Below, piece after piece: positions 6,627 through 13,873 of a stretch of 22,130 nucleotides of DNA. Origin of the DNA: a virus. A model generated the notes under the pieces. It was not told the origin of the DNA, searched no databases, and saw only the letters and a program-made list of their open reading frames with translations. Location of the stretch: positions 1 through 22,130 of IMG/VR virus record IMGVR_UViG_3300050018_000092; one strand, written 5' to 3'. A program made the position numbers and the translations under genes. Numbering within the stretch: the stretch's first letter is position 1; each line of letters opens with the position of its first letter.

Positions 6627-8858
6627 ATGAGCGAACCCCGAGGCGAGTACTTTGCCGCGAACGACGAAGAAATGTCGTTTGTTCCGACCACGCTCGACGC
6701 CGACGAGCGCACCGTCGATGTGGTCTGGTACGGCGGCGCGACCGTCCCCAGGACCGATCCCGACACCGGCGATGACTACATGCTCCAACTGGATATGGAC
6801 GGCGCGCGACTGGACCGTCTAAACAACGGCGCGCCCGTCTTCGACAACCACATGAACGGAACCGATGTTCGTTCGGTGATGGCGAACAAGTCCGGGACGC
6901 GGGCGCAGATCGGAGTCGTGCAGAAGGCTTGGGCCTACGGTCCGAAGGGGATGGCGACGCTGAAGTTCCGGCCGGAAGGTCAGGACCAAACCAGCGACCT
7001 GGTCTGGTCGGGAATCCAGTCTGGAATTATTCGGAGTCTCAGCTTCGGCACGTGGCTCTATGCCAAAGAGCCGCAGGACGCGAGCAACGGCGCGACGAGC
7101 AATGTTTTTACGGCGACCGATTGGGAGCCGTTTGAGATCTCGGCGGTGAACGTACCGGCGGATTTCACCACCACTTTTTTGTCCGCGACACCTTTGTCAG
7201 CTAAAGCCGCGGATCACACTCGGGCAACACGCCCAACTAAGGAGACCATCGTTATGGAAACGACGACTCAAGCGGGCGGAGATGCCCGTAATGATCAGGT
7301 AGTGCTCGACGCGGCGCGCGCCGAGGGAACGAGGCTGGAGCGGCAGCGCGTGAGCGAAATCACGTCGCTGGGCGCCAGTTTCAAGTTGGAGAAGCTCGCC
7401 GCTTCTCTGGTTAGTGGGGGCGTGTCAATTGAGGACGCGAAGTTGCGATTCGCCGGGGCTTCGGAGATCCGCACGATCGGAGCGCCGATGCTGAAGTACG
7501 GCGTCCCGCAGCAGTTCATCGACGGATTGATCGATGAAGGCGTGACGGTCGATGCGGCTCGCGCGAAGATCCAGGACGAGTTGGCTGCGCGGGCGAACCA
7601 GACTCGCGAGGGCCGGGAGTTTCAGCCGCGAAGCGAGGTGGTGATCACGCGCGACGCTAACGAGACGCGCCTCGCCTGCATGCAGGAAGCTCTGGTGCTG
7701 CGATGCAATCCGCAGTTCTACATGCAGAAGCGCCGGTCGTTCGCAGGAGAGATGGAGTTCCTGCCGGGCGGCGGTTCCGAGATGCAACGCCGCGCCGAGG
7801 AGATGGGCCGCGAATACGTCGGCTTCTCGCTGCTCGAAATGGCGCGCGAGAGCCTGGAGCTGCGCGGCGTCAACACGCGCGGCATGGACAAAATGACCAT
7901 CGCGACCAAGGCGCTGATCCAGTACGACGGCAAGGTCGAGATCTTCGGAGGCGGCGCAGAGTCCACCAGCGACTTCCCGTCGATCCTGGCGAACGTCGCG
8001 AACAAAACGTTGCGGCAGTCGTACGAGGCGTACCCGCAGACCTTCAAGCCGTTTAGCCGTCAGGTGACAGCGCCCGACTTCAAACCAATCAATCGGGTGC
8101 AACTGTCGGACTCGCCGGCGTTGCGTCCGTTGAATGAAAAGGGCGAGTACACGCGCCTGACTCTCACCGACACGAACCAGAACTATTCGCTCGCGACGTA
8201 TGGCGGCGTGGTAGCGCTCACTCGCAAGACCATCATCAATGACGACCTGCAGGCGTTCACGCGGATTCCGGCGGTCCTGGGTGTCGCGGCCGCGCGCAAG
8301 CAGTCGGATGTGGTCTGGGCGATTATCACCGGCAACCAGGTGATGCAGGTCGACAACACCGCGATGTTCGCCACCGCCCACAACAACTTGCTGACCGGGG
8401 CCAACAGCGCGTTGGCGCTCGGGGCGGGCAACCCAGTGACGGGCATCGCTGCCGGGCGCGTCGAGATGCGCACGCAGACAGGTCCGCAGGGCACGCCGCT
8501 GAATTTGATTCCGCGGTACCTGCTGGTTCCCGCCGCGCTGGAAACGCTGGCGCTGCAACTGATCTACCCGATCCAGTTGGCGGCCAACCAGATCACCGGC
8601 GTGGTGCCCGAGTGGATTCAGGGGCTGGTGCCGATCGTCGAGCCGCGTCTCGACGTGAACAGCACGACCGCCTGGTATATGGTCGCCGATCCGACGCAGA
8701 TCGACACCATCGAGTACTGCTTCCTCGAAGGGCAGGCGGGCGTGTACTTCGAAACTCGCCAAGGCTTCGAGGTGGATGGTATCGAGATGAAGGCGCGCAT
8801 GGATTTCGCGGCTGCGGCGATCGACTATCGCGGGCTGCAAAAGAACGCGGGGAGCTAA
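6627..8858 (+). CDS. Prohead protease / major capsid protein fusion
   Basis: A 743-aa protein joining maturation protease and shell protein. Residues 1-200 look like an HK97-type (U35/S78) protease: VFDNHMN gives the candidate catalytic His75, RSLSFG gives Ser139, and EISAVNVPAD is the conserved strand after them. Residues 210-350 are polar and helical, probably a scaffold or delta-domain. Residues 350-743 resemble Mu gpT-like/HK97-fold major capsid proteins (MTIATKALIQYD, then SILANVANKTLRQSYEAYPQ, then QLSDSPALRPLNEKGEYT). Protease/capsid fusions of this kind are a recognised phage family. The ATG at 6627 has AAGGAG six bases upstream. An in-frame internal ribosome site at 7239 may also release a separate scaffold-capsid product of about 534 aa. 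Confidence 0.93.
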   Translation: MSEPRGEYFAANDEEMSFVPTTLDADERTVDVVWYGGATVPRTDPDTGDDYMLQLDMDGARLDRLNNGAPVFDNHMNGTDVRSVMANKSGTRAQIGVVQKAWAYGPKGMATLKFRPEGQDQTSDLVWSGIQSGIIRSLSFGTWLYAKEPQDASNGATSNVFTATDWEPFEISAVNVPADFTTTFLSATPLSAKAADHTRATRPTKETIVMETTTQAGGDARNDQVVLDAARAEGTRLERQRVSEITSLGASFKLEKLAASLVSGGVSIEDAKLRFAGASEIRTIGAPMLKYGVPQQFIDGLIDEGVTVDAARAKIQDELAARANQTREGREFQPRSEVVITRDANETRLACMQEALVLRCNPQFYMQKRRSFAGEMEFLPGGGSEMQRRAEEMGREYVGFSLLEMARESLELRGVNTRGMDKMTIATKALIQYDGKVEIFGGGAESTSDFPSILANVANKTLRQSYEAYPQTFKPFSRQVTAPDFKPINRVQLSDSPALRPLNEKGEYTRLTLTDTNQNYSLATYGGVVALTRKTIINDDLQAFTRIPAVLGVAAARKQSDVVWAIITGNQVMQVDNTAMFATAHNNLLTGANSALALGAGNPVTGIAAGRVEMRTQTGPQGTPLNLIPRYLLVPAALETLALQLIYPIQLAANQITGVVPEWIQGLVPIVEPRLDVNSTTAWYMVADPTQIDTIEYCFLEGQAGVYFETRQGFEVDGIEMKARMDFAAAAIDYRGLQKNAGS
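7239..7256 (+). promoter_or_regulatory. Internal Shine-Dalgarno and ATG inside the protease/capsid gene
   Basis: AAGGAG at 7239-7244 stands nine bases before an in-frame ATG at 7254 (codon 210). This is as good as the gene's own start signal and sits exactly at the junction between the protease domain and the scaffold/capsid part. It would give a 534-aa product (7254-8858) lacking the protease. It recalls the nested Nu3 scaffold start inside lambda C, although here the nested product would also include the capsid protein. Use of this start is inferred. Confidence 0.55.
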
Positions 8859-8878
8859 AGAGAAGAGGAGAATCCAAC

Positions 8879-9241
8879 ATGAAAAACTACATTCAACGCG
8901 GAGAAACGGTCACCGTCACTGCGCCCTACACGGTGCTGTCGGGCGGCGGCCTCCTTGTCGCTGGAACTGGCCACATTTTCGGGGTGGCGGTCAACAACCA
9001 GAGCAGCGGCGACAGCACCGAGGTCCTGACCGAAGGGGTGTTCGATCTCGCCAAGGACACGAGCACCTTTGCTGAGGGCGACTACGTGTATTGGGACAAC
9101 ACTGCGAAGCTGTGCACCTCGACCGCGACCAGCAATACAAAAATCGGTGTGGCCGCGCTCACCACGCCGAGCGGAGTGAACGCGCCCGGCGGTCTGTCGG
9201 GCGATCCCACCGTTCGCGTAAGGCTGAACCAGTCCTTCTAA
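8879..9241 (+). CDS. DUF2190-type capsid cement / decoration protein
   Basis: A 120-aa, beta-rich, glycine- and threonine-rich protein immediately after the capsid gene, the usual place of capsid decoration proteins. The opening MKNYIQRGETVTVTAPYTVL, the SGGGLLVAG turn, TEGVFDLAKDTS, then EGDYVYWDN and a final VRVRLNQSF match the DUF2190 pattern, a family that stabilises the expanded shell by binding its outside. AGGAG at 8866-8870 lies eight bases before the ATG, so expression should be high, as expected for a protein needed in hundreds of copies. A longer in-frame reading from 8612 lies inside the capsid gene and is not credible. Confidence 0.88.
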   Translation: MKNYIQRGETVTVTAPYTVLSGGGLLVAGTGHIFGVAVNNQSSGDSTEVLTEGVFDLAKDTSTFAEGDYVYWDNTAKLCTSTATSNTKIGVAALTTPSGVNAPGGLSGDPTVRVRLNQSF

Positions 9242-9243
9242 CC

Positions 9244-9567
9244 ATGTCGGACTGGTCCACCATCGACGCGGCCGCGACCGCCGTCATGCAGCAGACGTTC
9301 GGGGAGCCGGTCGTGTATCAACCGGTCGAGTCCGGCGCGGCGGTGGGCTCGCCGTTGACGATCACGGCGATTCGCCATGCACGCGAACGCGAGGAGTCGG
9401 GCGCGACGGCGGGCTTCGAAGAGATTTCGGTGAACCCATCCGACTTCTCGAATCCGCCGGCGAAAGGCGATTGGGTGACCGCCTGGGGCACGCAGTACGT
9501 GGTGACGACAGTGCGCCAGCCCGACGCCTACGGCATGCTCAATCTGGCACTTCTTCAGCGCTCGTGA
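9244..9567 (+). CDS. Putative head-tail joining / head completion protein
   Basis: A 107-aa protein starting three bases after the cement gene stop. Its N-terminus is helical (SDWSTIDAAATAVMQQTFGE) and the rest is predicted beta strand, ending KGDWVTAWGTQYVVTTVRQP and LNLALLQRS. This shape and position (after the cement gene and before the tube) fit the gpFII-like or small head-completion proteins that bridge the portal/gpW complex and the tail. I recognise the pattern rather than a specific family. The ATG at 9244 is preferred to the upstream in-frame codon at 9091, and the stop overlaps the GTG of the next gene. Confidence 0.6.
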   Translation: MSDWSTIDAAATAVMQQTFGEPVVYQPVESGAAVGSPLTITAIRHAREREESGATAGFEEISVNPSDFSNPPAKGDWVTAWGTQYVVTTVRQPDAYGMLNLALLQRS

Positions 9568-10067
9568 TCAATCCGAAAATCATACTCGGCGAGTGGGTGA
9601 CCGCGCTCCAATCGTGCCCGGACTTGGTCACCGCTATCGGTGGCGACGCCGACCACATCCGCGCGTTCATGGAAGGGCTGGCCGACGACAACAATCTCCG
9701 GCTTGCCATTCTGCAAATGCCGCCTGGCTCGATCCTGGTCGCGTGGAACGGCACCACGCCACGTCGTCTCACGGGCGGGGCGCTGCACTTTGCGCATCGC
9801 TTCTCGATTTACCTGCGTGCGCCGGAACTCAACTCGACCGCCACGTACGCCGATCTGTTCTGGCTGCTGGTCAGCGCAATACCAACGGGCGCTCCATCCT
9901 GGTCGTCGCTCTTACATTTCCAGATCGATCCCGATTGCTACCCGATGGACATGGATCTTCCGTCCGCTCAACGGAACACCGTAGTCGTGAGCGCGGACGG
10001 CGCAACGCTCGATTACTTCGAAGTGCAAGCAACGCTGGTCGAACAAGGCAACCCCGGCGGGGAATGA
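9564..10067 (+). CDS. Putative tail terminator / neck protein
   Basis: A 167-aa protein beginning with GTG at 9564, which overlaps the previous stop (GTGA), so the two are probably translationally coupled. Visible segments are LGEWVTALQSCPDLVTAIGG, GSILVAWNGTTPRRL, ALHFAHRFSIYLRAP and TLDYFEVQATLVEQ. The mix of an N-terminal helix and beta strands, and the place just before the tail tube, suggest a gpU/gpZ-like tail terminator or completion role. This is mainly synteny; I do not recognise the family with confidence. Confidence 0.55.
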   Translation: MINPKIILGEWVTALQSCPDLVTAIGGDADHIRAFMEGLADDNNLRLAILQMPPGSILVAWNGTTPRRLTGGALHFAHRFSIYLRAPELNSTATYADLFWLLVSAIPTGAPSWSSLLHFQIDPDCYPMDMDLPSAQRNTVVVSADGATLDYFEVQATLVEQGNPGGE

Positions 10068-10078
10068 AGGAGAACGTT

Positions 10079-10249
10079 ATGGACTGGGTTCTTATGCAAT
10101 CGCCCCAGGGCGAACTGAGGGAAGTTGAAGCGACCACCGAGGCGCTCACGCCGCTTATGGTCGCGGGATGGCATCAAGTTCCCGCTCCGGCGGCAAGCCC
10201 GGTGCCGGTCGCCCAGAAGCCGGTAGCCCCGACTGAGGAGGAAAAGTAG
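10079..10249 (+). CDS. Small tail-region protein (56 aa), function unknown
   Basis: A short protein, MDWVLMQSPQGELREVEATT then EALTPLMVAGWHQV, followed by a Pro/Ala/Val-rich tail. The ATG at 10079 has AAGGAG six bases upstream and is preferred; the frame also opens with an ATG at 10064 that overlaps the previous stop. The N-terminal 40 residues look folded, and the end looks like a disordered tail. Small proteins of this look recur between the neck and tail tube genes of phages, but no role is known to me. Confidence 0.65.
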   Translation: MDWVLMQSPQGELREVEATTEALTPLMVAGWHQVPAPAASPVPVAQKPVAPTEEEK

Positions 10250-10250
10250 C

Positions 10251-11279
10251 ATGGCAAACATCAACGAGTTGATGGAGGGCTGGGGCTTCGGCAAACAGAC
10301 CGCCATCGGGACGGCGAACGCGGGAACGGCAATCTGGCGTCACACCAACCTCAATACCAAGCCTTGGGCGAAGGTTCCGGTGAACGAGGACGACCGGGCG
10401 GAAATCGGCAAAGGCCATGAGTTCCCGACACAGCTCTTCAGGTCGCATTACAACATGCCGCCTTTTGAGCTCTCCAAGTACGCCTCGTCGGAATTCCTCG
10501 CATGGGCGATGTGCTTCTCTCTGGGCAACGTCACCCTGACGGGCAGCGGACCCTATACGTATGTGATCGTTCCGGCCTTGGGCGCCACGAACGCGACCGG
10601 CCTCGAGCTGCCGTATTTCTCGTTCGTACAGCAGATCCGGCCCGGCGGCTCGGCGGTGCTCGATGAAATGCTGGTGGGCTGCGCTGTCAAATCCTGGAAG
10701 CTGTCGATCAAAAACAGTCCGGGCCGCGCCAGCGCGATGTGTTCGGTCGAATGCGTTACCACTGGCCAGTACACGGCTCCCAGTGGAATTACGCTGCCCG
10801 CCGTTTCGACGCCGCATGAATTCAATGCTGGAATGATCACCGCGTTGACGTTCAACGGGATCAATTACCTCTCGGGCGGGAGCGCGAAGCAGTTCGTCTC
10901 TATGGACGCTTCCTGGGAAAACAATTTCCGTCCCGGCTTCTTTCCTGGCTCGGGTTCGCAGGATGGCTACCAGATCCAGGGACGCTTCGAGTGGGGCGAC
11001 CGCGCCTTCGCGGTGCAGTTCGTGGTGCGCGTCCAAGCCGGTTCGACCGAGTACGCGACCTTGATCAACCTGACCACCGGCACGGCCACGTTCACGGTGA
11101 CCCGCGACGCCAACAATTCCTTCTCGATGCTCATCCAGAAGATGGGCTTCAGCGTCGCCGAACTCGGAAACACGGATGGCATCGTGACGCTTCAGATCAC
11201 CGGCGTTCAACTATACGACGCCACCAACGGGCTGGTGACGATGACGATCGTCACGCCGATAACGGGCATCTGCCAATAG
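10251..11279 (+). CDS. Tail tube (major tail) protein
   Basis: A 342-aa protein expected to polymerise into the tail tube. The N-terminus (INELMEGWGFGKQTAIGTAN) is typical of large phage tube proteins in which FGKQT/AxGT precedes the first strand. Long beta-rich stretches follow, with GSGPYTYVIVP, SVECVTTGQYTAPS and a C-terminal Ig-like/beta region (TGTATFTVTRDANNSFSMLI). AGGAGG at 10236-10241 lies nine bases before the ATG, a strong signal suiting an abundant structural protein. It stands directly before the two chaperone-like frames and upstream of the tape measure, as in lambda V. Confidence 0.85.
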   Translation: MANINELMEGWGFGKQTAIGTANAGTAIWRHTNLNTKPWAKVPVNEDDRAEIGKGHEFPTQLFRSHYNMPPFELSKYASSEFLAWAMCFSLGNVTLTGSGPYTYVIVPALGATNATGLELPYFSFVQQIRPGGSAVLDEMLVGCAVKSWKLSIKNSPGRASAMCSVECVTTGQYTAPSGITLPAVSTPHEFNAGMITALTFNGINYLSGGSAKQFVSMDASWENNFRPGFFPGSGSQDGYQIQGRFEWGDRAFAVQFVVRVQAGSTEYATLINLTTGTATFTVTRDANNSFSMLIQKMGFSVAELGNTDGIVTLQITGVQLYDATNGLVTMTIVTPITGICQ

Positions 11280-11287
11280 GAGTTCAC

Positions 11288-11896
11288 ATGGAAACTGAAA
11301 AGAAGACTGGCTTCGACGCAACGAAGCCGTTTGTTGTGCCGATCCTGTCGGGCGGCGAGAAGAGCTGCGAAGTGCGGTTCCCAACGGATGAGGAGTGGTG
11401 CGCCTGGGCGCGGGCACAGCGGACGGTGCGGCATTTTCTCGGGCGCGGCAAATCGCATAGCGAGGACGTGGACCTGCCCAAGATCAACGCCGAATTGTTC
11501 GCCAAGATTCGCATCGACAAACACGGTCCCGAGTTCGATGATGCTGAGGCCGGCATGGTGATCGGACGCATCGAGCGTTGCGCTGTGGCCAGCGTCGAAC
11601 GCGAGGGGATCAACTACCGGATCGAGATGAAGGTCCCCGGCGCGCGTGTGGTTCACGTGTTGCGGATGCCCACCGCCAAGGAGATGCAGGACCACGAACG
11701 TGGTTCGACCAGTGTCGTCGCCGCACGCAGGTCCGTCGAGACGCGCGCGTTCCTGGAGCCAAGCGGCGCTCTCTATGACAAGCTGCATGTCTCGCACGAC
11801 GGTTACGCCGCCGCGGTGCCGATCGTGCACAAGTCGGCGACGGTGTCCGAAGTCATCGCGCAACTGGCGATTGAGGCCGACGAAGACCCGGAATAG
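11288..11896 (+). CDS. Putative tail assembly chaperone, first frame (lambda gpG-like position)
   Basis: A 202-aa protein starting at an ATG with AGGAG five bases upstream. It opens with a charged METEKKTGFDATKPFVVPIL, followed by PTDEEWCAWARAQRTVRHFL and an acidic, mostly helical body ending LAIEADEDPE. Sequence similarity to gpG is not obvious to me; the assignment rests on position between tail tube and tape measure and on the second, overlapping downstream frame in the -1 register. If correct, it holds the tape measure in an extended, soluble state while the tube polymerises. It ends at TAG 11894-11896, where the downstream frame is already open. Confidence 0.65.
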   Translation: METEKKTGFDATKPFVVPILSGGEKSCEVRFPTDEEWCAWARAQRTVRHFLGRGKSHSEDVDLPKINAELFAKIRIDKHGPEFDDAEAGMVIGRIERCAVASVEREGINYRIEMKVPGARVVHVLRMPTAKEMQDHERGSTSVVAARRSVETRAFLEPSGALYDKLHVSHDGYAAAVPIVHKSATVSEVIAQLAIEADEDPE

Positions 11897-11949
11897 CTGC
11901 GCCCGGCGATTGGCCGGAAGAGCCGGGCGTTCGTTTCCTGATCCGGTCC

Positions 11950-12327
11950 GTGCTGCAGCAGGGCGGGCTGTGCGCGCGTGAGGAAGATTGCCCCGACCGC
12001 GTCTTCCGTTGCCGGAAATGCGGATACTCGGCTGGGTCGGAGTTGGATGGCTGTCCCGCGTGCGGTGCGAACTGGAAGGCCATCGACGTCAGTCACGGTT
12101 CGGCCTGCCCGAAGAATCGGCTCGAAGAAGCGATGGACACGCCCAACGGCGCTCTCGTCCGCCGTTGTTTCCGGATTCTGAACGCCAAGTGCATCGGACT
12201 AACGATCACCCTGGCGGATATCACAGAGGAGGAGTTCCGCTTGTTAGAGCTGATCGAAGCCGAGCGGCAGGAACAGATCGGGAGAGGGGACGCCGGCGCT
12301 CAGGATCGCCGGTCACGAGTCAGCTAG
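11950..12327 (+). CDS. Zinc-ribbon protein, possible second tail-chaperone frame (gpT-like position)
   Basis: At least 125 aa. A zinc ribbon (CRKC at 21-24 and CPAC at 35-38, with extra Cys at 8, 14 and 53) is followed by a helical part, GALVRRCFRILNAKCIGLTI, then DITEEEFRLLELIEAERQEQ. The GTG at 11950 is the first usable start, but it has no Shine-Dalgarno, and the same frame stays open and protein-like upstream (AAPGDWPEEPGVRFLIRSVL) to 11875, inside the end of the previous gene. The real product may begin at ATA 11893, or arise by -1 frameshifting from the upstream gene, as for lambda gpGT. No classic slippery heptamer is seen in the overlap. Confidence 0.65.
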   Translation: MLQQGGLCAREEDCPDRVFRCRKCGYSAGSELDGCPACGANWKAIDVSHGSACPKNRLEEAMDTPNGALVRRCFRILNAKCIGLTITLADITEEEFRLLELIEAERQEQIGRGDAGAQDRRSRVS

Positions 12328-12328
12328 C

Positions 12329-12390
12329 GGTTTGGCGACAAACCAGCCAAGTGAACATAGCGCCGGAATATCGGAAGCTGGCTGGGCTTT
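12329..12390 (+). terminator. Possible terminator after the chaperone genes
   Basis: Two bases after the stop codon, GGTTTG-gcga-CAAACC (12329-12344) forms a perfect 6-bp stem closed by a GNRA tetraloop. Overlapping it, CCAGCC (12343-12348) can pair with GGCTGG (12380-12385), which is followed by GCTTTTC. The two pairings exclude each other in part. This is the convergent gap between the plus-strand tail genes and the minus-strand methyltransferases, so a terminator is expected, but the T-run is short. Nothing else is seen in 12328-12459. Confidence 0.35.
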
Positions 12391-12459
12391 TCGCCGTATC
12401 CCGAAAGGGTAGGTTTCGAGACGCGCAGAATCAGCGATTGGTTCGGCGTCGGCCCGATT

Positions 12460-13086
12460 TCAATCCTCGAAGGGTGTTCTAACGCAGTAGCAGTACAGGA
12501 ACTGCTGCGCCGTCCCCCAAGGGGTGTAATGCAACTCCTGGGAGGCATCCATCAAGCGGAATCCAGCGCCGAACTCGCCGTGCAACGCTTGGGCGTCGTA
12601 CCGGACAACATCCAAACCGCTGCAACGGGCGGGACCATCAGGCCCGAAGGTGCTCACGATAACGTACCCGCCGGGACGAACGCTTCCCCTAACCGCACGC
12701 ACATAGGCGCTGCGATCTTCCGGCGACGTTAGAAAATGGAATACGGCGCGGTCATGCCAAACGTCGAAACCATGGCTCGGCAGTAAGGCCTTGGTGATGT
12801 CTGCCGCGATCCAACGGACGTGTTCTGCCGCGCTTCCGAGCCGACGTCGGGTGTCATCCAAGGCAGTCCGCGAGATGTCCAGGACCGTTAAGTTCCGATA
12901 GCCACGCGCGATCAGGTCGTCCACCAGCGTGGATTCGCCCCCTCCGACATCGACGACCGAAGCATCCACAGACCCGGCCGCGCGTTCGATCAAGCCGAGC
13001 GAAATATCGAGATGCGGGCGATACCAGCTCACCGCATTGGCTGGCTTGCTCTTATACACGGACTCCCAATGGCCTTCTGAGTTCAT
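12460..13086 (-). CDS. Class I SAM-dependent methyltransferase, cytoplasmic
   Basis: A 208-aa methyltransferase without signal peptide. The N-terminus, HWESVYKSKPANAVSWYRPH, followed by motif I VVDVGGGEST (44-53), the acidic TVLDIS strand (Asp70), WIAADIT (Asp96), DVWHDRAVFHFLT (108-120) and GGYVIVSTFGPDG, matches a widespread conserved family of small class I enzymes with a W-x-x-x-Y-x-x-K...SWY opening; its substrate is unknown to me. The ATG at 13086 overlaps the stop of the upstream methyltransferase gene (ATGA), indicating one operon with coupled translation. It points against the phage late genes and is probably host-derived cargo. Confidence 0.85.
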   Translation of the reverse strand: MNSEGHWESVYKSKPANAVSWYRPHLDISLGLIERAAGSVDASVVDVGGGESTLVDDLIARGYRNLTVLDISRTALDDTRRRLGSAAEHVRWIAADITKALLPSHGFDVWHDRAVFHFLTSPEDRSAYVRAVRGSVRPGGYVIVSTFGPDGPARCSGLDVVRYDAQALHGEFGAGFRLMDASQELHYTPWGTAQQFLYCYCVRTPFED

Positions 13087-13796
13087 GGATTTGGACGTAC
13101 GAGCACCATCACCCACATATCTGGGGAGTTCGGTCTCCAGCTTTCGGGGCGCCATTTGACGAACGGGTCCTCGATGCTCGACACCTGAAAGCCCGCCTCG
13201 ACAGCCTCGGCCCGGACTAACGCGGGAGCGATCTCATGCTGCTTGAGCTGATCGGCGCGCGACAGCGATCGATGTTCGGTCAGGCTAAAATCGGCGATGA
13301 CCAGTCTTCCGCCGGGTTTGAGCGCGTGGAGAAGCTTGTCGAGCATCGCCTGGTAGCTTTTGAAGTGATGATAACTGTCGAGAACCAGAACCGCGGCCAA
13401 ACGGCTCTGCGGAAGATTGGGGTCCTCCGGTTCGCCTTTGACGACAACGACGTTAGCGAGATTGAACAATCGTCCCCGAAGATTGAGGCTGCCGATGGCG
13501 ATATCGTCGATATCTTCGGCCAAAACCTTTCCATCCGGCCAAGTGAGCTGCGCCATGCGCATCGAATAGTAGCCGTTGCCTGCGCCCACGTCGGCGACCC
13601 AGTCGCCCCGTGAGATCTTCAGGTGTTCTAGAAGGCCAGTCGGGTTCTGTACCAGCTCGCGCCGCGCGTCCCCTTCTTTGAAATTCTGAATTGTCGAGCG
13701 ATCGTCGGCATTTTGCGGAACCTGGAAGGCGAGCGCTGCCGCGGCCACCAGCAGCAAAGTAACGCCGCCGGATATACATCGCATACGTACGATCAT
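13083..13796 (-). CDS. Class I SAM-dependent methyltransferase with N-terminal signal peptide
   Basis: A 237-aa protein (233 aa from the second Met at 13784). The first 25 residues, with a short basic start, GGVTLLLVAAAALAF and small residues after it, form a Sec-type signal peptide or a membrane anchor. The enzyme part has motif I VADVGAGNGYYS (67-78), AEDID (93-97), DSYHHFKSYQAML and LKPGGRLVIADF (159-170). It shares this layout with the next gene upstream, so the two are diverged tandem paralogues. Its stop overlaps the start of the cytoplasmic methyltransferase gene by four bases. The substrate is unknown. Export of a SAM-dependent enzyme is puzzling because SAM is made in the cytoplasm. 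Confidence 0.83.
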   Translation of the reverse strand: MIVRMRCISGGVTLLLVAAAALAFQVPQNADDRSTIQNFKEGDARRELVQNPTGLLEHLKISRGDWVADVGAGNGYYSMRMAQLTWPDGKVLAEDIDDIAIGSLNLRGRLFNLANVVVVKGEPEDPNLPQSRLAAVLVLDSYHHFKSYQAMLDKLLHALKPGGRLVIADFSLTEHRSLSRADQLKQHEIAPALVRAEAVEAGFQVSSIEDPFVKWRPESWRPNSPDMWVMVLVRPNP

Positions 13797-13873
13797 AACA
13801 ACTGCGGCCTAGCGGGATCAGGCTATGGTGATGGGCTCGCGCCGAGAGTCGCGGCGCAGTGCTTGTTTTCGAA

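Noticed and set aside
7425-8840. 471-codon minus-strand open frame under the capsid gene
   Set aside because: It is Arg/His/Leu-rich shadow sequence fully opposite an unmistakable capsid gene. Long antisense frames are expected in GC-rich DNA with G/C-biased third positions.
11876-11893. Canonical -1 slippery heptamer in the chaperone overlap
   Set aside because: I checked each heptamer in the zero frame across the overlap; none fits X-XXY-YYZ, so a programmed shift is kept only as a hypothesis.
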